Of a DNA stretch of 64,000 nt, positions 32,091 through 40,844 are shown one piece after another (the stretch's first letter is position 1; the number at the start of each line of letters is the position of its first letter). The notes under the pieces were generated by a model. It was not told the origin of the DNA and made no database searches. It saw nothing but the letters and a program-made list of their open reading frames with translations. Origin of the DNA: Notolepis coatsorum (taxonomy: Eukaryota; Chordata; Actinopteri; Aulopiformes; Paralepididae). The translations under genes were made by a program, and so were the position numbers. Location: positions 12,701,500-12,765,499 of the forward strand of contig OZ020593.1 in the NCBI GenBank assembly GCA_963971535.1. Reading direction: 5' to 3'.

Positions 32091-34187
32091 AGGCCTAGGT
32101 TACACTGGGCGTTTTTGTTTTCGTTTTTGTTGCTGAATGAATAAGTTTGCTGTCCCTGTTACACAGAAATGCCGTTTTGGCAGGAAAACGCGTTGCCCTA
32201 GCGGGAACGCTGAAAAGGTGTTTTCGTTTTGGATACTCGCCAAAACTCGCCGACAACGTGTCGTGTAATCGGCGCGTAGCTGTTTTTGCTCAACGCCCAT
32301 GCGCAGTAGATACCGGCATCTGCGTGCCCTCACCAACGTCCGGTGACAACAGAGCTGTCCCAAATAGCTGCAGCTACCATGTGTTGTCAAGTTATTGTTA
32401 TAAGGACCCCAGTCCAAGCTACAACAGTCTGCATTCCCTTAACACTTTAATCGCCAAGAACGCCTAAACTAGTCATTCCCCGCCATGCTAATTCTCTAAC
32501 GTCATTGAGATCAATATTTCAAAAATCTGTGATCGCAATCATATTTCTCCCCCGGAGACTTGAGATCTACTGTTGATCCCCTCTCAACTCTCCAACGGTT
32601 CAAGAGCGCCATCTGGTGGCCGATCGGCGGATCGCCCAAACCGGAAACGGAAGCTGGTGCTCATTCCAATTCGGTCCGATCACTCGCTAATAGTCCCGGG
32701 ACTCGAGCTAGACACAATGGATAGCAATCCGTTACCAATAACTCGATAAACAACATGATTTGGACGTATATAGTATTATACAACCTGGAGATGGATCGCA
32801 TATTTCAACATCCCATAATAGGAATACTTTTGCTCCACGCTCATCGCCCCACGCTACGAGGAAGCTACGGTGAGTTTCAGCGTTTTTTTTTAACGTGTTC
32901 GATACAAACTGCTCTAATGATCATATCACCCACACTAGATGAATCATCTAACGTTGGCCACGGAATTATAAACGACCCCCCCCCCCCCCCCCCCCCATCC
33001 GGTCAACATCAGATGATAAGTAGTAACTTTTAGAAGCACGTCCATTTGAAATTTTTTATCCCGCGCCGATCGCTATCAAACTGTATACAATCATCAATAT
33101 AATACATTTAGGGCTATAAATCACGTTCTGCAGAAAGCTGCAGAAAACGATAAAAACATACTTATACTTTAGACCGTATTTTAGTATGAATATGTGAATG
33201 AAAAAGTATAACGTTGCTACACCCTGAACAATAGATACTTGATGTTGAATGGGCCATAGTAATGTCAATTTAGCAATACAATTTAAAAAGTTATAGCCCT
33301 GCAAAGAAGGGGAACTTCTCCATAGACAAATAGAGCTGGCGTGGGATGGTTTAGGATGGATATAAGCCTGGCGAAGAAAGTGTTAACAATTGTTTGTATT
33401 GAGCCGTATTGTATTGTACCCATTATGCAATATGTTAAATAAAGTTTACATCCATTCATTCTGCTAGCATTAACGATTGCATGAGCAGCTGGCTAACGTG
33501 AGCTAACGTTAGCTATCAGACCCTGTTAGCTTAAGCTCCTCTTTCAATCTTAACAAGCATTAAACAAAATGGCCCAGTCATCTATTCACTTTTGTTTAAT
33601 ACACGAGGCGTTGTCTCTAATGTTATCTAGCTACTGATAGCTCCCGATATCATCAGTTTGGTGTTGGCTGGCTAACGTGAGCTAACGTTAGCTGCTAGCC
33701 ACAATGCTATACTGTTATACTGGCATATTCCATTCACGTTAGCATGTAGCTAACAACGGCGATCTTTTTTTTAGACTAAACTATCCGCTCTTCTTGGTGG
33801 TCACTTGTGTTGATGTTAGTTTTGTTTCATCAACAAATGAGAGGCAGAACACACAGTGAATGTATCCGTTTTGTTTATTGCACTTTTATTACACTTTGCT
33901 GAAAAATAAGTGCTGCATTGGCTAAATAGGCATTTAAAGATGGCGGCTTGTTGACATTTCTTTGCAGGAAGTGTATTGGCACATTCAAGTTCTGATTGGT
34001 TGAAAATCGCCTTCATGTTCGCCACCTACTGCTTTGGCATTGTACTACATCACTGTGCTCAGGAGGCAAAACGAGTGCTCAGGTTGCAAAACGAATGTCT
34101 AACTCGGCTGCCACTAGGTTGCGACCTGGAAAGCTAAACTCATCTGAAAAACTAAATGAAAACACCCTAGGTGTAACTCCAGCCTTA
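32091..34187 (+). mobile_element. G element, left copy of an inverted pair (holds B5)
   Basis: Starts near GGCCTAGGTTACACTGGGCG and ends near the inverted form (GTGTAACTCCAGCC), with TTA on both sides, which would suit a PIF/Harbinger-type TSD. About 1.15 kb is its own sequence, the rest being B5. The interior includes a LINE-tail scrap (33387-33450), CTAACGTTAGC palindromes and the block shared with element H. The superfamily is tentative. Confidence 0.55.
32439..33386 (+). mobile_element. B-family piggyBac-like MITE (copy B5), best mini-exon
   Basis: TTAA at both ends. It is inserted in the TTAA of a LINE-tail motif (GCATTCCC-TTAA-CAATTG), and the empty site can be read in the inverted copy at about 36763. 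The mini-exon runs from ATG 32755 to 32869, 38 codons plus one base, open throughout (MIWTYIVLYNLEMDRIF, then HAHRPTLRGSY), followed by GTGAGT. A poly-C tract lies at about 32973-32996. Confidence 0.9.
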
Positions 34188-34313
34188 GTGACAGGACTCC
34201 AGATGGTTTGAGGGCGCAGTCAAGTTTCCTAGTATTTACCACAGACTCAGGACATTTATCTAAATTCTTGAAAAAGGCGGTAGTAAACATTATTAATGTA
34301 TCGGCTCCCATCA

Positions 34314-34808
34314 GGCATTGTTTTGATAGCCATCCACCCGGTCAACGAATGTGGCTACTGAGGCTAACATGGTTATTGGTAATCAACAATAATCAGAAAC
34401 AACGTCCCCCGCCCCCCCCTTCATGCATTCATGGTGGACCATCAATACCGATCATATGGAGTTTGAGTTTTAACTGTAGCTTCTGTATATCAGAAATGCC
34501 ATTGGATGTAACGTTAGTAGCTTAGCGGCCTGTATCTCGCCTTCCAGGAAATATCCTAGCCGAAATCCCTTATAACGCTTATATTCAAGACGCTATAAAA
34601 TGAGAACGTATTGATTATTATTTTTTTCATTAAGCCATTTTGAAGGGACGTTTTATGGTCTCAATTGACAATGAGAATGGACACATAGCAATACTATAAA
34701 GTATAGATTTAGCTCTACAAACAGCCCCACGGACTGTGCAAGTCTATTATGAAATGCTGGCCGTTTAGCATGAGATTAGACGCATCCAAGTGGCCGGGAA
34801 AGTGTTAA
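34314..34808 (+). mobile_element. D-family element, right part only
   Basis: From GCATTGTTTTGATAGCCATC to GTGGCCGGGAAAGTGTTAA at 34808. Matches the right halves at 43740-44235 and 59990-60441. The left half and mini-exon are absent. Confidence 0.75.
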
Positions 34809-35044
34809 GACTTTTGCACAGTACTGTGTTTTCTATCCACTATAGCTAAAAACACACACACAATTTATAATATACACACTACTGTGAGACAATAATAATC
34901 ACACACAAAGGGATAATGGCTTATAGCAGACTTAATGATTTTATAATATTTCAGATAATGAAATTAAATGTTTATCATCAACTATCTAGTTAGTATTTAT
35001 ATTGTAACGTTTGGCCACTTTAAATCATTGAACGTAGAGAGAGA
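34809..35044. other. Spacer between the D fragment and the right G copy
   Basis: AT-rich with an ACACACA run near 34853. No gene is seen. Confidence 0.5.
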
Positions 35045-37084
35045 GGCTGCGGTTAGACAGGGGTATTTTCGTTTAGTTTTCAAGATCAGTTTAGCTTTCC
35101 AGAGCGCAACGTAGTGGCAGGCGAGTTAGACATTTGTTTTGCGACCTGAGCACTTTCGTTTTGTCAGAACGAGGCGTCGAATTCAGCACTGAGCATGCGC
35201 GGGGAGGTAGTTACCTTGGATGTGCCAATACACTTCCTGCAAAAAAATCAACAAGCCACCATCTTTAACACTTTCAGTGCCCAGCCACAGCAACGATTTA
35301 GTGCTTGAATGCCCACCATCCACTTCAATGTTAGCGTTAATATCGCCTAATCTATGTTTTAAATTATGGCTATGTGTCTAATCTGCCCGTCGCTTATCAA
35401 TGACTCATTTTCCAGTCAACATTGTCGAAGCGGATAGTTTTTTTATCGGTTCATTTCCGTTTTATAGCATTTTGAAAAGCCCTCGTTTAAGGAAAATAAA
35501 AAGATTCCGTGATAAACGCCCTGTACTGTAATATTCTAGAACGTTGTAATTTTTCGGCCTATTTATGAATAGTTTTCAAATAAACGCTAGATCTATATCT
35601 AGATATCTATATATCTATAGTATATGTGTACGTATGCACGCTGGTGCCGCGAGCTGAAAATCGATTCTCTTAGTTCCTGATCGCTCGCACAGCCAAACAG
35701 CCATATCACACATAGGGGAAAAGCTTATATCTCCGTGAAAACAGGTCTGATTATCCTAAGACTGGTAAAATAGATTCCTTACCTGAGATCAGATGGTATC
35801 CAAAAAGATTATTCCAATTCCTGATCGCCATTCCAAAAATCTATCCTTTATTGATCCAATGCTACGTACTGTAAACACATATTCCACGCTGTTCTGAGGC
35901 TCCACAATGACTGGGATCATCTCCGGTTACATGCGTGAGAAGTAAAATGTGGATTCCGGAGTTTTTTTTTATCATCCATTTTCATTGAGTCCATTCCAAA
36001 AGGGCGCATTACCATCTGGGAGACCAAAAGGGGCGCTTTTTTCACATCTGAGCTCCTGATGGGGCTGGTTTCCCAACGGTAGACTCGGTTGATGAAATAT
36101 GAATCCAGATCGCTAATTTAAAAAAAATCACGCTAATTGTCGTGCTGGGCATTCAGGGGGCGGACTGCTAACACGTGTTATGTCGTCCGTGGCATCCAAA
36201 GTGTTAAATGCCTCCGTGAGCCATTAGCCAATGTAGCATTTATTTTTCAGCAAAGAAAGTGCAATAAAAGTGCAATAAACAAAACGGATACATTCACTGT
36301 GTTCTGCCTCTCATTTGTTGATGAAACAAAACTAACATCAACACAATTGACCACCAAGAGCGGATAGTTTAGTCTCACAAAAAGATAGCAGATTTTGTTA
36401 GCTTACATGCTAACGCGATAGGGATATGCCATTATAACAGTATAGCATTGTTTCTAGCAGCTAACGTTAGCTCACGTTAGCCAGCCAGCACCAAACTGAT
36501 GATATCAGGAGCTATCAGTAGCTAGATAACATTAGACAACGCCTCATGTATTAAACAAAGGTGAATAGATGACTGGGCCATTTTGTTTAATGCTTGTTAA
36601 GATTGAAAGAGGAGCTCTGAGCTAACAGGGTCTGGTAGCTAACGTTAGCTCAAGTTAGCCAGCTGCTCATGCAATCGTTAATGCTAGCAGAATGAATGGA
36701 TGTAAACTTTATTTAACATATTGCAGAATGGGTACAATACAATACGGCTCAATACAAACAATTGTTAAGGGAATGCAGACTGTTGTAGCTTGGACTGGGG
36801 TCCTTATAACAATAACTTGACAACACATGGTAGCTGCAACTATTTGGGACAGCTCTGTCGTCACCGGACGTTGGTGAGGGCACGCAGATGTCGGTATCTA
36901 CTGCGCATGGGCGTTGAGCAACAACGGCTCCGCGCAGATTACATGACATGTTGTCGGCGAGTTTTGGCGAAACGGAAACACAATTTCAGCGTTGTCAGTA
37001 GGGCAACGCGTTTTCCTGCCAAAACGGCATTTCTATTTAACTGGGACAGCAAACAAAACAAAAACACCTAGTCTAACCATGGCC
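35045..37084 (-). mobile_element. G element, right copy of the inverted pair (holds an A element)
   Basis: Outer end at 37084 (inverted: GGCCATGGTTAGACTAGGTG), inner end at 35045 (GGCTGCGGTTAGACAGGGG). Nearly all of its own sequence is the reverse complement of the 32091-34187 copy, including the LINE-tail scrap at 36700-36780. No clean TSD is seen. Confidence 0.55.
35265..36207 (-). mobile_element. A-family piggyBac-like MITE in the right G copy
   Basis: TTAA at 35265-35268 and 36204-36207, with termini TTAACACTTTCAGTGCCCAGC and inverted TTAACACTTTGGATGCCACGG. The empty site is visible in the left G copy as GGCATTTAAAGATGG near 33931. The mini-exon (frame MAIRNWNNLFGYHLIS) is on the minus strand near 35785-35835. 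A (TATCTA)n patch lies at 35590-35625. Confidence 0.88.
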
Positions 37085-37127
37085 TCAGACATAGAAATCT
37101 AGCATTTGCTCATTAACAGAGTCTCAC

Positions 37128-37247
37128 CTAGTCTCCATCAGTTCTCTTATGGCGGCTACAGTAGGTCCAGAGCCCAGGTAATTGTAGTACGGACCTTCAT
37201 CCTTCTCCAGAATTTGTTCCACACAGTCGCAAATGGGGAACTTCTGC
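37128..37247 (-). pseudogene. tet2: tet2-like exon (5-methylcytosine dioxygenase, Cys-rich insert start)
   Basis: The minus strand encodes [20 protein letters not shown], then [20 protein letters not shown], bounded by CCTCCAG upstream and GTGAGAC downstream. This is the start of the cysteine-rich part of the TET catalytic domain, and the splice donor falls where the TET family has one. Just upstream (37262-37350) are two tandem copies of a sequence encoding [12 protein letters not shown], like the LDTPIKNLLDTP segment that precedes this exon in TET2, but with in-frame TAA stops. No following TET exon is found downstream. The likely reading is a duplicated, broken fragment of a tet gene, though the exon alone is intact. 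Confidence 0.65.
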
Positions 37248-37445
37248 CTGGAGGTCGTTATTAAGAGGAGTGGTCCAGCAGGTTCTTAGTGGGAGTGTTA
37301 AGAGGAGTGGTCCAGCAGGTTCTTAGTGGGAGTGTCCAGACTCCAGGAACTCTTAGTGGGAGGGGGAGCAGGGAAGACGGTCCTCCTCACAGACCTTAGA
37401 GCTGCCTCTCTACTGTGCCTCTCTACTGTTGTCCTCACAATATCC
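37248..37445 (-). pseudogene. Sequence upstream of the tet2-like exon with 37-bp tandem duplication
   Basis: AACACTCCCACTAAGAACCT, then GCTGGACCACTCCTCTT, occurs twice (about 37262-37335), with a third partial copy about 37345. One frame reads [13 protein letters not shown] followed by a stop. There is also a CTCTCTACTGTGCC duplication at about 37405-37430. Confidence 0.55.
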
Positions 37446-37705
37446 CATCAGATACCAGCTCCGGGGTTTGATGGCCAGGCTTCCTCTTGATCTGACTTTC
37501 TGCAGCCGACTGGTTGGTCCCGCTGCCAGGGTTCCTTCCTGCACTTTGGTTCCAGGGCAGCAGGGGCTTGCGGCTCTTGCCCTTCGGCCAGCTTCTCTTC
37601 CTCTTGACAGGGACTTGTGGGTTGGGCAGAGGGTTCTCAGAGGGAGGAGGTTGTAGGGCAGCCACTGGGGTGAGTTCTAAATTTGAGGCAGGGAGAGGGA
37701 GGCCC
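37446..37705 (-). repeat. Copy 3 of the coding-like segment (also at 18768 and 19005)
   Basis: The minus-strand frame ELTPVAALQPPPSENPLPN, then KRKRSWPKGKSRKPLLPWNQ, is open to near 37435. It lies directly upstream of the tet2-like sequence, in the same sense. It may be part of that gene's long disordered exon. Confidence 0.6.
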
Positions 37706-38212
37706 CGCCCCCTCCAATAATAATAATAAATGTAATTTGAAGAGAGAAGCGCCTTTCTCAGACTCAAGGACACTGTACAAGGAGAGAGAAGCTATATAAA
37801 AGAAAGGGTAGATACAAATATATAGTAACAACAGGGGTAAAAAATAAACAAGTAAGATAAAAGAAAAGGAAGCAAGGTGCAGTCAAATTGGATTAAGTGG
37901 TAACAAGAAAGTTAACGGCTTAGGATTTTAATATCCTATTCAATGTCAGGGACCTGTATGTTGCCGTTAAAAGGCATACTGGGACTCCGAAGGTGCAGTA
38001 CCGGCCAGATCCTGCTAGTAGGCAGTACCAAGAGTGCAGTAAACCTTGTTTCAGACCGGGTGGCGTGAATATTAAAGGCAACCAACTTGTGTTCAGCTTT
38101 TCTCTGATTGGCCACGACCCCACGCCGCTAGCCCGCCCCCTTTTGCCGCGAGCGCGGCAGGAACCTTCAAGTTCCCTGGTGCAAAATAAATCTGGTAGTT
38201 CGTTTATGACGT
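37706..38212. other. Anonymous sequence, no gene seen
   Basis: Starts with a short AAT repeat and A-rich sequence, then moderately GC-rich sequence with GCCGCGAGCGCGGCAGG near 38142. No domain or element is recognisable. Confidence 0.45.
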
Positions 38213-38240
38213 TAATTAATAATAAACACTGTTAGGACTC

Positions 38241-39199
38241 TTAACACTTTGGTTGCCTAAGGTTAAATTCATGATATACCATAGATTGCCAGCGCTATTT
38301 GTCTATGGAGAAAGTCCCCTTCTTTGCAGGGCTATAACTTTTTAAATTCTATTGCTACATTGCCATTATTAGGGCCCATTCAAAGTCCTATATGTATTGT
38401 TCATTGTGTAGCAACGTTAAACTTTTTCATTCACATATTCATAGTAAAGTATGGTCTAATGTATAAGTATGTTTTCATCTCTTTCTGCAGCTTTCTCCAG
38501 AACGTGATATATAGCCCCAAATGCATTATATTGATGATGAAATACAGTTTGATGGCAATCAGCGCGATATAAAAAATTCCAACTAGACGTACTTCTAGAA
38601 GTTACTACACGTCATCTGATGTTGACCGGATGGGCGAGGGGGCGTTTATAATTCCGTGGGCAGCGTTATACCAATCATCTAATGTGGGTCAAATGTTGAT
38701 AATAGCAGTTAGTATCGAAGACGGTAACGTTACATGCTGAAACTCACCCCAGTCTCCGCGCGCCGTTGGGCGATCATCGTCGAGTAGAAATCTTATCATT
38801 ATGGGATATATTTTTACCCGGTCCATCTCCAGCTTGTATAATGGTATATACGTCCAAATCATGTTGTTTATAGAGTTATTGCCAATCGATCACCGTGTAG
38901 CGTGACGAGCCAGAGTCCCATGAACTATAGCGAGCGCCCGGAAGTACTACGGTCGTCATGACAACCTCTATTCAACATCCTGTTTGGCGATTGCGCCGAT
39001 CGGCCACCAGATGGCGCTCCTGAACCGCCAGAGAGCTCAGTGGGTCCTGCTGGTGGATCTCAGGCCAGCGGCGGGGACATATGAATCCGATCGCAGATTT
39101 TTGAAATATTGATATAAGGGCGCTGTACAGCGTCCCCCGGCAACTTGAGCATGGCCAGCAATGACGTGAAAAGACGTTTCATGGCAGTCAAAGTGTTAA
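38241..39199 (-). mobile_element. B-family piggyBac-like MITE (copy B6)
   Basis: TTAA at both ends. Closest to B1 and B2: the right half (in its sense) is almost identical to theirs, including GCCCATTCAAAGTCCTATAT. The mini-exon is on the minus strand near 38740-38860. Confidence 0.88.
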
Positions 39200-39228
39200 T
39201 AATAAACACTGTTAGGACTATCTGACTC

Positions 39229-40188
39229 TTAACACTTTGATCGCCGGGGTTAAATTCATAATTTACCATCCCTCGCCAGCCCTATTTAACATGGAGAAGT
39301 TCCCCTTCTTTGCAGGGCTATAACTTTTAAAATTGTATTGCTAAATTGACATTACTATGGCCCATTCAATGTCTTATATCTATTGTTCAGGGTGTAGCAA
39401 CGTTATACTTTTTCATTCACATATTCATACTAAAATACGGTCTAAAGTATAAGTATGTTTTTAACGTTTTCTGCAGCTTTCTCCAGAACTTGATTTATAG
39501 CCCTAAATGCATTATATTGATGATCAAATACAGTTTGGTAGGAATCTGTGCGAGATAAAAAATTTCAAATGGACGTACTTCTAGAAGTTACTACATATGA
39601 TCTGATGATGACCGGATGGGGGGGGGGGGGTCGTTTATAATTCCGTGGGCAACGTTATATCATTCATCTAGTGTGGGTGATATGATCATCAGAGCAGTTA
39701 GTATAGAAGACATTACAAAATAATGCTGAAACTCACTGTAGCTTCCTCTCGCCGTTGGGAGATGAGCGTGGAACAGAATTTTTTCTATTATGGGATGTCG
39801 AAATATCCGATCCATTTCCAGGTTGTATAATAGTATATACGTCCAAATCATGTTGTTTATCGAGTTATTGGTAACGGATCACTATCCGTCGTGATCAGCT
39901 CGAGTCCTGGGACTATTACAGAGTGATCGGACCAAATTGAAATGAGCACCAGCTTCCACTTCCTGTTACTTCCCTGGGCGATCCGCCTATCGGCCACCAG
40001 ATGGCGCTCTTGAACCGTTAGAGAGTTGATAGGGGCTCACCAGTACATCTCATGTCTCCGGGGGAGAAATATGATTTCGATCACAGATTTTTGAAATATT
40101 GATATCAAAGACGCTGTCCAGCGTCTTCGGCAGAATGAGCATGGCGGGGAAAGACGTGTTCCAGTGTCAACGGCGATTAAAGTTTTAA
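39229..40188 (-). mobile_element. B-family piggyBac-like MITE (copy B7)
   Basis: Ends TTAACACTTTGATCGCCGGGG and inverted TTAAAACTTTAATCGCCGTTG. It belongs to the B4/B5 subfamily, not B6's. The minus-strand mini-exon is open ([20 protein letters not shown], then HAHLPTARGSYS). G-run at about 39617-39630. Confidence 0.88.
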
Positions 40189-40250
40189 TAATAAACACTG
40201 TTAGGACTATCTGACTCTTACTAATAAACACTGTTAGGACTATCTGACTC

Positions 40251-40491
40251 TTAACCCTTTAATTGCCGTTGACGCTTTTCAGCGTCATTCCCCGCCATGC
40301 TTATTCTGCCGATGACGCTGTACAGCGTCATTGATATCAATATTTCAAAAATCTGTGATCGAAATCATATTTCTCCCCCGGAGACATTATATCTACTGGT
40401 GAGACCCTATCAACTCTCTAACGGGGATATATACGTTGTTGGGCGGGATTGTGTTAAGCATGGATTCCGTGGTTCGTCCCCAATGTGTTAA
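40251..40491 (+). mobile_element. Short chimeric TTAA element: B left end joined to D-type right end
   Basis: The first ~172 bases match B5 (TTAACCCTTTAATTGCCGTT, then CAATATTTCAAAAATCTGTG). The last ~70 match the terminus of D-type elements: inverted, TTAACACATTGGGGACGAAC and CACGGAATCCATGC, compared with the D4 start at 58057. TTAA stands at both outer ends. Confidence 0.7.
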
Positions 40492-40621
40492 CAATTGTGT
40501 GTATTGAGCCATACTGTATTGTTCCCATTCTGCACTCTGTTAATACAAATGTCATTCAATCAATTTTATCAATAAATCATTTTATTAACAGATTGCAGAA
40601 TGGTTACAATACAGTATGGCT
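40492..40621. mobile_element. Two LINE 3' tails, tail to tail
   Basis: The plus-strand tail (CAATTGTGTGTATTGAGCC to a CATTCAATCAA end near 40561) meets a minus-strand tail (TTTTATTAACAGATTGCAGA, 40574 on). Same family as 25086-25708. Confidence 0.75.
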
Positions 40622-40679
40622 GTATATTTCAGTTAGTTAGTTAATTATATTGATTTGTTATATTGTTTACACTGCTTGT

Positions 40680-40775
40680 TTTTAACTACCTGTACCTCCC
40701 CTCCCCCATGCTGCTATGATGCCTGAATTTCCCCAAGGGGATCAATAAAGGAATATCTTATCTTAACAACATGGA
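40680..40775 (+). mobile_element. LINE 3' end of a second family
   Basis: TTTCCCCAAGGGGATCAATA, then AAGGAATATCTTATCTTA. Also at 52915-53010. This is the stem-and-AATAAA 3' end common to several fish LINEs. Confidence 0.65.
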
Positions 40776-40844
40776 ACAGCCTCCCCCTCTCAGGAGGGAC
40801 TGAGAGAGACCCATGTTACTGACCAGACACTCTGTATCAGGCTG

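Larger units (their letters stand above)
38213..40250. repeat. 31-bp tandem repeat interrupted by B elements
   Basis: TAATAAACACTGTTAGGACT, then ATCTGACTCT, occurs before B6 (38217-38240, short version), between B6 and B7 (39200-39228) and twice after B7 (40189-40250). B6, B7 and the B-type element at 40251 each sit at a TTAA that ends a unit. Confidence 0.85.

Noticed and set aside
37435-37773. Calling the Pro/Lys-rich frame a certain tet2 exon
   Set aside because: It lies next to tet2-like coding in the right sense, but no residues diagnostic of TET are present, and two other copies lie far away. Kept as an unassigned repeat.
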